A stretch of DNA of 31,049 nt from an uncultured Roseateles sp. (GTDB lineage: Bacteria; Pseudomonadota; Gammaproteobacteria; Burkholderiales; Burkholderiaceae). The notes beneath the pieces were generated by a model that saw only the letters and a program-made list of their open reading frames with translations, was not told the DNA's origin and did no database searches. A program made the translations under genes and the position numbers. Below are positions 15,345 to 24,255 of this stretch, in pieces. Location of the stretch: assembly GCA_946886855.1 (NCBI GenBank), contig CAMPJJ010000067.1, forward strand, positions 1 through 31,049, read 5' to 3'. Positions within the stretch are counted from its first letter, which is position 1. Each line of letters opens with the position of its first letter.

Positions 15345-16675
15345 GCTGGCACAGCAAGGTCATCTGGTCGCAGGGCATGTTCCTGCTGCCCCACCATTTC
15401 CAGCAGGAGACCCGCTACCTCGAGCACCTGGTGGACAGCCGCGCCCGCGCGCTGGCGCCGCACGGCTGGGGCTTCACCGAGCTGGTGCTGGACGAGGCCC
15501 TGCTGAGCGTCGGCCGGCTGGGCATCGTGCGCGCGAGCGGCATCCTGCCCGACGGCACACCGTTCCAGATCCCGCAGGCGGACGCGGCGATGGCACCGCT
15601 GGAGGTGCCGGCGGACCTGAAGGGCGACATGGTCGTCCTGGCCGCGCCGATCGCGCGTCCCGGCACGGACCAGGTCGCGTTCAACGGCCATGACGCCGGC
15701 GAGCTGCACCGTTATCACGTCGTCGACCAGGACCTGCGCGACCAGACCAGCGCCGGCGACGAACCGGAGCCGGTGCAGACCGGCGCGCTGACCTTGCGCC
15801 TGCTGCCGGCGCGCGAGCTCAACGACGCCTACGCCGCGCTGGGCGTGGCCCGCGTGGCCGAGCGCCGCGCCGACCAGCAGCTGGTGCTGGACCGCAGCTA
15901 CATCCCGCCGCAGACCCGCATCGACGCCAGCGGCCACCTGTCCGCGATGGCCTCGCTGCTGCACGGGCTGGTGCGCCAGCGCGCGCAGCTGCTGTCGTCG
16001 CGGATGGGCCAGCTGGGCAACGGCGTGTCCGAACTGGCCGACTTCCTGATGCTGCAGGCGCTGAACCGCGCCGACCCGCTCTTCCGCCAGCATGCGGCCT
16101 CCCCGCACGTGCACCCGGAAACGCTGCATCGCGACTGCCTGCAGCTGGCCGGCGACATGGCCACCTTCGTCAGCGACAGCCGGCTGGCCTCCGAATACCC
16201 GCTGTACCGACACGACGACCTGCGCGGCAGCTTCGCGCCGCTGCTGGAGGACCTGCGCCGCATGCTCAGCGTCGTGCTGGAGCGCAACGCGCTGCAGATC
16301 GACCTCACCGAGCGCACCCACGGCGTGCGCACCGCCGTCGTGCCCGACGCCGACCTGCTGCGCAGCGCGAGCTTCGTCATCGCGGTCAACGCGCAGGTGG
16401 CGGCGGAACAGCTGCGCCAGCGCTTCCCCGCGCAATCCAAGCTCGGGCCGGTGGACCGCATCCGCGACCTGGTCAACCTGCAGCTCCCCGGCATCAGCCT
16501 GCGCGCGCTGCCGGTGGCGCCGCGCCAGTTGCCGTTCCATGCGGGCTTCCATTATTTCGAGCTGGACCGCGGCGGCGAGCTCTGGAAGCAGCTCGAGCGC
16601 AGCGGCAGTCTGGCGCTGCACGTGGCCGGCGATTTCCCCGGACTGGAACTGGAGCTCTGGGCCATCCGTCAGTGA
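15341..16675 (+). CDS. tssK: T6SS baseplate adaptor TssK
   Basis: Cytoplasmic trimeric protein joining the T6SS baseplate to the TssL/TssM membrane complex. The 444-residue length is normal. The N-terminal signature VIWSQGMFLLPHHFQQETRYLE is diagnostic, and later family stretches include LTLRLLPARELNDAYAALGVARV, DRSYIPP, FLMLQALNRADPLFRQHA and VHPETLHRDCLQLAGDMATF. The C-terminal domain ends DFPGLELELWAIRQ. It starts with GTG at 15341, overlapping the tssJ stop (GTGA), which implies translational coupling. A 74-nt gap precedes tssL. Confidence 0.96.
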   Translation: MSWHSKVIWSQGMFLLPHHFQQETRYLEHLVDSRARALAPHGWGFTELVLDEALLSVGRLGIVRASGILPDGTPFQIPQADAAMAPLEVPADLKGDMVVLAAPIARPGTDQVAFNGHDAGELHRYHVVDQDLRDQTSAGDEPEPVQTGALTLRLLPARELNDAYAALGVARVAERRADQQLVLDRSYIPPQTRIDASGHLSAMASLLHGLVRQRAQLLSSRMGQLGNGVSELADFLMLQALNRADPLFRQHAASPHVHPETLHRDCLQLAGDMATFVSDSRLASEYPLYRHDDLRGSFAPLLEDLRRMLSVVLERNALQIDLTERTHGVRTAVVPDADLLRSASFVIAVNAQVAAEQLRQRFPAQSKLGPVDRIRDLVNLQLPGISLRALPVAPRQLPFHAGFHYFELDRGGELWKQLERSGSLALHVAGDFPGLELELWAIRQ

Positions 16676-16749
16676 GCGCCGCTCACCGCGACGCCGGGCC
16701 CCGCCCCACTCCGCCACCGATCCAAGACAAGTAACCTCCGGGAGCCGGC

Positions 16750-18072
16750 ATGGACCCCTCGGCGCTCAACGATCCGTTCGCAGGCTTCGACGATCAGCGC
16801 ACCTTCATCAAGCCCCGTCCGGGCGGCGCGCAGGCGCCGCGCGGCGCTTCGCCCTCGCCCGACTCCGTGCAGCCCGACGCGGCGCCGCCGGCCGCCGGGC
16901 TGAACCCGCTGCTGACGCTGGCCAATCCGCTGCTGCTGCTGGTGCCGCAACTGCGCGCGACGCGCCGCGTCGACGACGTGGCGGTGCTGCGCAACAACCT
17001 CGCCCAGGGCATCCGCGACTTCGCGGCCCGCGCGGCCGCCGCCGGCATCCCGCCCGAGCGCGTCATGGCCACCCGCTACGTGCTCTGCACGATGATCGAC
17101 GAGGCCTGCGCCGACACCCCCTGGGGCGGCTCCGGCGTCTGGGCGCGGCACAGCCTGCTGTCGATGTTCCACAACGAGACCTGGGGCGGCGAGAAGGTCT
17201 TCCAGCTGATGGCCCGCCTGGCCGAGAAGCCCGAGGCCAACCGCGACCTGCTCGAGCTGATCTACGCCGCGCTGACGCTGGGGTTCGCCGGCCGCTACCG
17301 CGTGATCGACAACGGTCCGGCGCAGCTGGAGGCGGTGCGCGACCGCCTCGCCCAGATCCTGAAGCAGCAGCGCGGCGACTACCCGGCCGCGCTGGCGCAG
17401 CACTGGCAGGTCGAGGCCGTCACCCAGCGCCGCCACATCGGCTGGTTGCCGCTGGCCGCGACCGCCGCGCTGACGGCCCTGCTGCTGGTCGGCGTGTACC
17501 TGTGGCTGACGCTGTCGCTGGCGGAGCGCTCCGATCCGGTGTTCGGCCAGATCCAGGGCCTGCGCCTGTCGCCCCCGGTCGTCGCGCCGCCGCCGCCGCC
17601 GGCCAAGCCGCGGCTGGCGCAGTTCCTCCAGTCGGACATCAAGGCCAATCTGGTCACGGTGCGCGACGAGGTGGACCGCAGCGTGGTGATCATCCGCGGC
17701 GACGGCCTGTTCGCCCCGGCCAGCGCGACCATCGTGCCCGAGCGCGAGGCGCTCATGGGCCGCATCGCCGACGCCTTGACGCAGGTGCAGGGCACGGTGA
17801 TCGTGACCGGCCACAGCGACAACACGCCGATCCGCACGGCGCGATTCCCCTCCAACTGGCACCTGTCCGAGGAGCGCGCGAACACCGTGCGCGAGCTGCT
17901 GATCGCGCGCCGCGTCGCGCCCGAGCGCATCCGCGCCGAGGGCCGCGCCGAGGCCGAGCCGGTCGCCCCCAACGACACCCCGGCCAACCGCGCGCTGAAC
18001 CGGCGCGTCGAAGTCAGTCTGATGGTCAACGGCCGCGCGCCTGAAGCGCCGGCGCGCGGAGCTTCCCGATGA
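16750..18072 (+). CDS. tssL: T6SS inner-membrane protein TssL with OmpA-like domain
   Basis: Component of the TssJLM trans-envelope complex. Order of parts in 440 residues: a Pro/Ala-rich N-terminal tail; a cytoplasmic DotU/IcmH domain (about 52-210) with NPLLTLANPLLLLVPQLR, YVLCTMIDEACADTPWG and HNETWGGEKVF; one transmembrane helix (about 232-253); a short proline linker (PPPPP); and a periplasmic OmpA-type peptidoglycan-binding domain (about 310-426) with TGHSDNTPIRT and NRALNRRVEVSL. This extended TssL binds the cell wall itself. The ATG at 16750 has GGGAG 5 nt upstream. The stop overlaps the tssM ATG (ATGA). Confidence 0.96.
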   Translation: MDPSALNDPFAGFDDQRTFIKPRPGGAQAPRGASPSPDSVQPDAAPPAAGLNPLLTLANPLLLLVPQLRATRRVDDVAVLRNNLAQGIRDFAARAAAAGIPPERVMATRYVLCTMIDEACADTPWGGSGVWARHSLLSMFHNETWGGEKVFQLMARLAEKPEANRDLLELIYAALTLGFAGRYRVIDNGPAQLEAVRDRLAQILKQQRGDYPAALAQHWQVEAVTQRRHIGWLPLAATAALTALLLVGVYLWLTLSLAERSDPVFGQIQGLRLSPPVVAPPPPPAKPRLAQFLQSDIKANLVTVRDEVDRSVVIIRGDGLFAPASATIVPEREALMGRIADALTQVQGTVIVTGHSDNTPIRTARFPSNWHLSEERANTVRELLIARRVAPERIRAEGRAEAEPVAPNDTPANRALNRRVEVSLMVNGRAPEAPARGASR

Positions 18073-21000
18073 AACGCGTCCTGGGATGGATCTTCAACCG
18101 CTGGGTGCTGCTGGCGGTGCTCGTGCTGGCGGTCGCGCTGCTGGTCTGGATCGTCGGTCCGCTGGTGGCCGTCGGCGAGGCCCGCCCGCTCGACACCGAG
18201 CGCTCGCGCTGGCTCACGATCGGCGTGCTCGTGCTGATCGTCGCCCTGTGCATCGCCTGGAGCCGCTGGCGCGCCAGGCGCGGCAACAGCCAGGTCGTCA
18301 ACCAGCTGCTGCAGCAGCCCGCCGCGGACGCGCCCGAGCGCGAGACCGCCGACATGCTGGCCGTGCGCGAGCGCTTCCGCCAGGCGCTGCAGATGCTGCA
18401 GCGCTCGCGCTTCGGCGCGGAGGGCTCGGCCGGTTTCGGCGCGAAGCTGCGCTCGCGCTTCGGGGGCCGCTACCTCTATGAACTGCCCTGGTACCTGATC
18501 ATCGGCGCGCCCGGTTCGGGCAAGACCACGGCGCTGCGCCACAGCGGGCTGAACTTCCCGCTGGCCGACCAGATGGGCGACCACGCCATCCGCGGCGTCG
18601 GCGGCACGCGGCATTGCGACTGGTGGTTCACCGACCGCGCCGTGCTGATCGACACCGCCGGCCGCTTCACCACGCAGGACAGCGATCCGACCAACGACAA
18701 GGCGACCTGGAGCGGCTTCCTGCAGATGCTGCGCCGCTCGCGGCCGCGCCAGCCGATCAACGGCGCGCTGGTGACGGTGTCGGTGACCGACCTGCTGTCG
18801 CGCAGCCCGTCGGAACGCGCCCAGCATGCCGCCACCGTGCGCGCCCGCGTGCAGGAGCTGCAGAAGGACCTGGACATCCGCTTCCCGGTCTACCTGCTGG
18901 TCACCAAGGCCGACCTGCTGTCGGGCTTCATGGACTACTTCGCCACGGCCGACAAGGACCAGCGCGCGGCGCCGTGGGGCTTCACCTTCCCGCGCAACAG
19001 CAGCTCGCCGCTGGCCGGCTACGGCGCGGAGTTCGACGCCCTCGAGCAGCGCCTGCAGAACGGCCTCATCGACCGGCTCCAGGCCGAACGCGATCCGCAG
19101 CGCCGCGCCCGCATCTACGGCTTCCCGGCGCAGTTCGCGAGCCTGCGCGCCCTGCTGGCCGAATTCGCCGAGGGCGTCTTCGCGCCCTCCCCGTACGAAG
19201 CCCAGCCGCTGCTGCGCGGCGTCTACTTCGTCAGCGGCACGCAGGAAGGCACGCCGATCGACCGCGTGCTCGGCTCGGTGGCGCGCAGCTACCAGATCGA
19301 GAACGCGGTGCTGGCGCCCAACCAGGCCAGCGGCCGCAGCTACTTCCTGAACCGGCTGCTCAACGAAGTCGTCTTCGCCGAAGCCGGCCTGGGCGGCACG
19401 CACCGCGGCTGGGAGCGCCGCCGCAACGCGCTGGCGCTGGGCGGATACGCCGTGGTGGCGCTCGCGGGCATCGGCCTGATCACCGCCTGGACCGTCAGCT
19501 ACTTCAACAACAAGAAGTACCTGGAGGCGACCTCGGCGCGCGCGGAGCAGGTCCGCGAGCTGCTGCAGGCCACGCCCAACCGCGCGACCGCCGACCTGCT
19601 GCCCATCCTGCCCGCGCTGCAGGCCACGCGCGCACTGGCCGCCGTCGACGAACACGTCCCGTGGTCGATGCGCATGGGCCTGTTCCAGGGCAAAAAGCTG
19701 GACAGCGCGGCCCGCGCGGCCTACCAGCGTATGCTCGGCGACGCGGTCCTGCCGCGGCTGGTGCTGCGCATCGAGGAACAGCTGCGACAAGGCGCGGCCA
19801 CCCCCGTCACCTTGTACGAAGCGCTCAAGGCCTACGTGATGCTGCACGACCCGCAGCACTTCGATGCCACGGCGCTGAAGCAGCACATCGAGAGCGACTG
19901 GGAGACGACGCGCCGCGAGCTCACGCCGGACCAGCGCGAGGCGCTCGGCGCCCACCTCGACGCGCTGCTGTCGCAGGGCGGCATCGCGTCGCCGCTGCCG
20001 GAGGACGCCTCGCTGCTGACGGCGGTGCGCACCCAGCTCGCCACGCAGCCGCTGCCGCAACGGATCTACAACCGGCTGCGCGCGCAAGGCCTGGGCAGCG
20101 AATACCCCGACTTCACCGTCGCGCGCGCCGGCGGCCACAACGCGCCGCTGCTGTTCACGCGGGCCAACGGCGCGCCGTTGACGCAGGGCGTGCCGGGCTT
20201 CTTCACCCGCGACGCCTACCTGCGCGGTTTCCAGCCGCGGGTCGGCCAGGTCGCGGACGAGCTGGCCGCGGAAGAACCGTGGGTGCTCGGCGTCGCCGCC
20301 GCGCCCAAGAATCCGCAGGACCTGGTGCGCGCCAACGCGCCGCTGGTCGACGACGTGCGCCGGCTCTACCTGAACGACTACGCCGCCTCGTGGGAGTCCT
20401 TCCTCAACAGCGTGAAGCTGCTGCCGATGGCCACGGTGCCGCAGTCGGTGGAGCGCTCGCGCATGCTGTCCGCGCCGGACAGCCCGCTGGGTCCGTTCCT
20501 GCGCGCGGCCTCGCGCGAGACCACGCTCGCGCAACCCGGCAACGCGATCGAGAACGCCGAGCGCCGTGCCGCGGACCTGGTCCAGCAGACGCGCGAGAAG
20601 GTGGCCGGCATGTTCTCCGGCAAGCCCGGTCAGCAGAACCCGGCGGACCCGAACGCGCCGCGCATCGAGAACATCGTCGACGAGCGTTTCGTCGGCCTGC
20701 GCAGCATGGTCACGGCGCCGGCCGGCGGCGGCAAGGCGCCGCTGGACGAGACCGTGGGCCTGATCGCCGAGGCCAACATCATGCTGACGGCCGCCGATTC
20801 CGCGCTCAAGGGCGGCAGCGCGCCGCCGCCCTCGCCGGTGCCCACGCGCCTGAAGGCCGCCGCCGCGATGAGCCCCGAGCCGCTGCGCACGATGCTCGAC
20901 GACCTCGGCAGCAGCAGCGCCCGCGTGTCGCAGGGCGCGATGCGCCAGAACCTCGGCATGGAGGTGCGCTCGCAGGTCGGCGAGTTCTGCAACCAGGCCG

Positions 21001-21647
21001 TGGCCGGGCGTTATCCGCTGGACCGCAACTCCTCGCGCGACGCCACGCAGGCGGACTTCGCGATGCTGTTCGGCCCGGGCGGCAAGATCGACCAGCTCTT
21101 CCAGCAGAAGCTCGCGCCCTACGTCGACACGACGACGCGGCCGTGGAAGTTCCGCGCGGTCGAAGGCACGCCGCTGGGCGGGGACAGCGGCACGCTGCCG
21201 CAGTTCCAGCGGGCGCAGGCCATCAAGGAGACCTTCTTCCCCGGCAGCAATACGCCGTCGCTGCGGCTGGACTTCAAGCCGATCGAGATGGACACGACGA
21301 TCCAGCAGTTCATCCTGGACGTGGACGGCCAGATCGTGCGCTACAGCCACGGCCCGCAGATCCCGACCTCGGTGCAGTGGCCGGGACCGCGCGGCAGCTC
21401 GCAGGTCCGGGTGCAGCTGAGCCCGGTCAGCGCGAGCGGCTCGTCGGGCCTGGTCAACGACGGGCCGTGGGCGCTGTTCCGGCTCTTCGACCGCGTCAAG
21501 ATCGAGAAGACCAACGCGCCCGAACGCTTCAAGGCCACCTTCGAGATCGAGGGCCGCAAGGCGGTCTTCGAGGTCACCGCCAGCAGCGTCCGCAACCCGT
21601 TCCGTCTGCCGGAGCTCAACGAGTTCCGCTGCCCGGGCGGCCTGTGA
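18069..21647 (+). CDS. tssM: T6SS inner-membrane protein TssM (IcmF family)
   Basis: Large inner-membrane scaffold of the T6SS membrane complex, linking TssL and TssK to TssJ. The 1192 residues match the family. Two N-terminal helices (about 11-31 and 49-65) lead into a cytoplasmic GTPase/ATPase-like domain with Walker A GAPGSGKTT (146-154) and DTAGRFTTQD. A third helix (about 457-478) leads to the long periplasmic part with the IcmF-related and C-terminal domains, including VRYSHGPQIPTSVQWPGP near the end. The Walker motif is intact, so nucleotide binding is likely. It overlaps tssL by four bases and is followed by tagF after 22 nt. Confidence 0.97.
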   Translation: MKRVLGWIFNRWVLLAVLVLAVALLVWIVGPLVAVGEARPLDTERSRWLTIGVLVLIVALCIAWSRWRARRGNSQVVNQLLQQPAADAPERETADMLAVRERFRQALQMLQRSRFGAEGSAGFGAKLRSRFGGRYLYELPWYLIIGAPGSGKTTALRHSGLNFPLADQMGDHAIRGVGGTRHCDWWFTDRAVLIDTAGRFTTQDSDPTNDKATWSGFLQMLRRSRPRQPINGALVTVSVTDLLSRSPSERAQHAATVRARVQELQKDLDIRFPVYLLVTKADLLSGFMDYFATADKDQRAAPWGFTFPRNSSSPLAGYGAEFDALEQRLQNGLIDRLQAERDPQRRARIYGFPAQFASLRALLAEFAEGVFAPSPYEAQPLLRGVYFVSGTQEGTPIDRVLGSVARSYQIENAVLAPNQASGRSYFLNRLLNEVVFAEAGLGGTHRGWERRRNALALGGYAVVALAGIGLITAWTVSYFNNKKYLEATSARAEQVRELLQATPNRATADLLPILPALQATRALAAVDEHVPWSMRMGLFQGKKLDSAARAAYQRMLGDAVLPRLVLRIEEQLRQGAATPVTLYEALKAYVMLHDPQHFDATALKQHIESDWETTRRELTPDQREALGAHLDALLSQGGIASPLPEDASLLTAVRTQLATQPLPQRIYNRLRAQGLGSEYPDFTVARAGGHNAPLLFTRANGAPLTQGVPGFFTRDAYLRGFQPRVGQVADELAAEEPWVLGVAAAPKNPQDLVRANAPLVDDVRRLYLNDYAASWESFLNSVKLLPMATVPQSVERSRMLSAPDSPLGPFLRAASRETTLAQPGNAIENAERRAADLVQQTREKVAGMFSGKPGQQNPADPNAPRIENIVDERFVGLRSMVTAPAGGGKAPLDETVGLIAEANIMLTAADSALKGGSAPPPSPVPTRLKAAAAMSPEPLRTMLDDLGSSSARVSQGAMRQNLGMEVRSQVGEFCNQAVAGRYPLDRNSSRDATQADFAMLFGPGGKIDQLFQQKLAPYVDTTTRPWKFRAVEGTPLGGDSGTLPQFQRAQAIKETFFPGSNTPSLRLDFKPIEMDTTIQQFILDVDGQIVRYSHGPQIPTSVQWPGPRGSSQVRVQLSPVSASGSSGLVNDGPWALFRLFDRVKIEKTNAPERFKATFEIEGRKAVFEVTASSVRNPFRLPELNEFRCPGGL

Positions 21648-21669
21648 GGCGCACAAGGAGAGCCCGTCG

Positions 21670-22380
21670 ATGAGCGCATTGCCCGAAACCCTGAACCCCG
21701 CCGGCGAGGCCACGCCCGGCTGGTACGGCAAGATCGCCGCGCTGGGCGACTTCGCCCAGCGGCGGCTGCCTCAGCACTGCGTGCAGCATTGCGACGCGTG
21801 GCTGTCCGGGATGATGCAGGACCTGCCCAAGGTGCTCGGCCCGCGCTGGCTCGACACCTACCTCACCGCGCCGGTGCTGCGCTTCGCATGGGCCCCGGGC
21901 GTCGTCGACATGAAGTGGTGGTTCGGCGTGCTGATGGCCAGCTGCGACAACGTCGGGCGCTATTTCCCGCTCGTGATCGCGCAGCCGCGCGCGCAGCCGC
22001 CGGTGGACCGCGCGGGGCTGGATCACCTCGACCGCTGGTACACGGTGCTGGCCAACACGGCGATGCGCACGCTGGACGACACGGCGACGGTGAACGCGCT
22101 GGAGGCGGCGCTGGCCGCGGCCCCGCCCTGGCCGCCCAGCCACGCCGCGACCTTGCCGGCGCCGGAGAATGCGGTGCAATGGGTCACCTACACCGCGCCG
22201 GCGGGCCTGCTCACGGCGGCGGTGCCGATGCTGGCGGCCGGCGAGCTGCTGGAGCGTCTGGCCGGGTGCACGGTGTGGTCGCCCAATCCCGAGCCCGGCG
22301 AACAGGTCCACATGCGCTGGGGACCGGGCCTGCCGTACGTGGAGGCGTTCGCGGCGATGCTGGAGCGCAAGACCGGCTGA
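21670..22380 (+). CDS. tagF: T6SS-associated protein TagF
   Basis: Cytoplasmic accessory protein; in Pseudomonas, TagF represses T6SS assembly after translation, working against the threonine-phosphorylation pathway. The 236 residues carry the family signatures WYGKIAALGDFAQRRLP, LRFAWAPGV, MKWWFGVLMASCDNVGRYFPLVI, and a C-terminal WSPNPEPGEQ-like region. The ATG at 21670 has AAGGAG about 9 nt upstream. It follows tssM closely, and no PppA phosphatase domain is fused. No ppkA, pppA or fha gene is in the window, so if the phosphorylation switch exists it is encoded elsewhere. Confidence 0.93.
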   Translation: MSALPETLNPAGEATPGWYGKIAALGDFAQRRLPQHCVQHCDAWLSGMMQDLPKVLGPRWLDTYLTAPVLRFAWAPGVVDMKWWFGVLMASCDNVGRYFPLVIAQPRAQPPVDRAGLDHLDRWYTVLANTAMRTLDDTATVNALEAALAAAPPWPPSHAATLPAPENAVQWVTYTAPAGLLTAAVPMLAAGELLERLAGCTVWSPNPEPGEQVHMRWGPGLPYVEAFAAMLERKTG

Positions 22381-22467
22381 GCGCGCGGGCGGCTGTCCGC
22401 CCTTCCCTGTTCACCGTTGCGGTGGATCGCGCCCACCTGTGCGACATTGCGTCCCAGGGAGAAGCAC

Positions 22468-23973
22468 ATGAAGACCTTCGGACGCAGCCTCGCGCTGGGA
22501 TTCCTGCTGGCGGCGGCGGTGCTGTGCGGCGTCGGCGCCGTCGCGCTGCGCAGCGCCTACCTCATGGAAGCGGCCGCCGACGGCGTGACGCAGAGCCATC
22601 AGGGCCTGCGCCTCCTGGCCGAACTCCTGAACGACGTGGCCGAGGCGGAGGCCGCGCAGCGCGGCTTCATGCTGACCAAGGACACGGCCTACCTGACGGC
22701 GCTCGACAAGTCGAAGGCCGAGGTCAACGCCGAGCTGGGCGAGATCCGCCAGACGCCCGCGTGGCGGTCCCGGGTCGCGGAGCTCAACGACACCGAACAG
22801 GACATCTCGGCGCTCTTCGCGCTGTTCCGGGAGCGCATCGCCGACCGCCAGACGATGAGCCTGGAGGAGACGACACGATCGCCGAAGGTCAATCAGGTCC
22901 GCCAGCGCATGGAGCGCCTGCGCGCGCGCTTTGCCGAGCTGGAGCGCGGCGAGATCGCGCAGCTGGAGGCGCGCTCGGCCGAGATGGGCCAGACCACGCG
23001 GCTGGTCAAGGCCGCGGGGCTCGGGGGCACGGCGCTGGGTCTGCTGATCGTCGTCGTCACCGGACTGGTCCTGCAGCGGCTGCTGATGCAGATGGTGGGC
23101 GCGTCCGCGGTGGACGTCGCCGATCGCGCGCGGGCGCTGGAAGCTTCGTCGCTGCGGCAGGCCGGGGCGACGAAGCAGACCTCCTCCGCCGCCATCGAGC
23201 TCACCGCGACGATGCACGAGGTGCAGGCGGCGGCCCACCAGATCGCGCAGCGCTCGACCGAGGTCGAGGAGATGGCGACGGCCAGCACCCGCGCCGCGCA
23301 CGCCGGCAGCCAGGCCATGGCTCGCGCGCGCGAGGCCACCGTGGGCCTGAGCCAGCAGATCGACATGGTCGTCACGCAGATGACGACGCTGGGCAAGGAG
23401 GTCCAGGGCGCCTCGACGGTGCTGGGCGCCATCGAGGAGCTGGCGGAGCGCACCAACATCCTCGCGATCAACGCCACGATCGAGGCCTACGGCGCGGGCG
23501 ACGCCGGCGAGCGCTTCCGCGTGGTCGCCGACGAGATCCGCCGCCTGGCCGAGAAGGTGCGCGCCGACGCGGTGGACATCCGGCGCCAGCTCGACTCGAT
23601 CCGCAACGTCTCCAACGCCACGATCATGTCGACCGAGGCCGGCGTCAAGGCGGTGGCGGCGAACTCGTCGCTGTTCTCGGAGGCGGAGGCGATGTTCGTG
23701 CTCATCTCGGAGCGCGTGGCCGCGTCCGACATCGCGAGCAAGGAGATCAAGATGGCCACGCACCAGCAGTCCAGCGCCGGGCGGCAGCTGGAGGTCGCGC
23801 TGGCCGACGTGGGGCGCGCGACGGCGGATGCGGAACAGGTGGCGCAGAGCAACCTGGCGACGGCCGCGGCGCTGTCGAAGACTGCTCAGCGCCTGAGCGC
23901 GTTCGTGGCGTCGCCGACGCGGTGGCCGGTGGCGGGACCCGCCAAGGCCCGGCGCGCCGCACCGGGCAGCTGA
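22468..23973 (+). CDS. CHASE3-type chemoreceptor-like protein without a HAMP domain
   Basis: Predicted 501-residue membrane signalling protein. TM1 is at about 7-29. The periplasmic region (about 30-175) has the CHASE3 features LLNDVAEAEAAQRGFMLTKDTAYL. TM2 is at about 180-204. Only a short, Ala-rich linker precedes the signalling rod; I see no typical HAMP sequence. The hairpin tip is altered: ERTNILAINATIEAYGAGD, then GERFRVVADEIRRLAEKV. It keeps the INATIEA core but replaces the usual EAARAGE...GFAVVA, losing the conserved Arg and the Gly-Phe pair. The ATG at 22468 has AGGGAG 6 nt upstream. It follows tagF after 87 nt on the same strand, so it may be co-transcribed with the T6SS block. It could sense contact or wall state and signal to a non-chemotaxis (Wsp-like) pathway; this is inference. 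Confidence 0.85.
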   Translation: MKTFGRSLALGFLLAAAVLCGVGAVALRSAYLMEAAADGVTQSHQGLRLLAELLNDVAEAEAAQRGFMLTKDTAYLTALDKSKAEVNAELGEIRQTPAWRSRVAELNDTEQDISALFALFRERIADRQTMSLEETTRSPKVNQVRQRMERLRARFAELERGEIAQLEARSAEMGQTTRLVKAAGLGGTALGLLIVVVTGLVLQRLLMQMVGASAVDVADRARALEASSLRQAGATKQTSSAAIELTATMHEVQAAAHQIAQRSTEVEEMATASTRAAHAGSQAMARAREATVGLSQQIDMVVTQMTTLGKEVQGASTVLGAIEELAERTNILAINATIEAYGAGDAGERFRVVADEIRRLAEKVRADAVDIRRQLDSIRNVSNATIMSTEAGVKAVAANSSLFSEAEAMFVLISERVAASDIASKEIKMATHQQSSAGRQLEVALADVGRATADAEQVAQSNLATAAALSKTAQRLSAFVASPTRWPVAGPAKARRAAPGS

Positions 23974-24255
23974 TACCCTGCCGCTGAGATCAGGCAGTCG
24001 AGACCGGGTGGCCGTCGCCGCCCTGCAGCGGCGACGGTCAGGCTCACAACGGCATTCGCCGCGTCGACTCGTCTTCTTCCTCTTCCAGCGGGATCGGGCC
24101 GGAGTCCACGGTGGGGTGAACTCGGTTTCGATGTACTCACTGGGGTTAGTGCCATCGGGTTAACCCGGATCTCGTCTTCCCCGTCGCGCAGCTGACAACC
24201 GGTTGGATAGTCTTTCGCGCAAAGCCTGGCACCGCCTGGGCCGCAGGAGACATCA
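23974..24255. other. Boundary between core genome and island
   Basis: No complete gene is seen. On the minus strand, ending at a TGA at 24044, there is an acidic tail reading VDSGPIPLEEEEDESTRRMPL-like sequence (about 24044-24110). In the adjacent frame upstream of it the sequence reads SEYIETEF. A one-base loss in a C4 run would separate the two, so this may be the decayed end of a gene cut by the transposon. GC drops to the right of about 24140. Confidence 0.4.
24142..24179. repeat. Candidate terminal inverted repeat of a Tn3-family element
   Basis: The stretch begins GGGGTTAGTGCC, resembling Tn3-family ends, which start GGGG. It includes a 12-bp perfect palindrome, CGGGTTAACCCG (24156-24167). 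It lies 114 nt before the transposase start, as expected for an outer end. I find no matching end on the right, consistent with a truncated element. Confidence 0.4.

Noticed and set aside
17379..21731. Very long open frame (about 1450 codons) on the minus strand opposite tssL/tssM/tagF
   Set aside because: It is antisense to clear T6SS genes, Arg/His/Gln-rich and without domains; the length is an effect of high-GC codon use.
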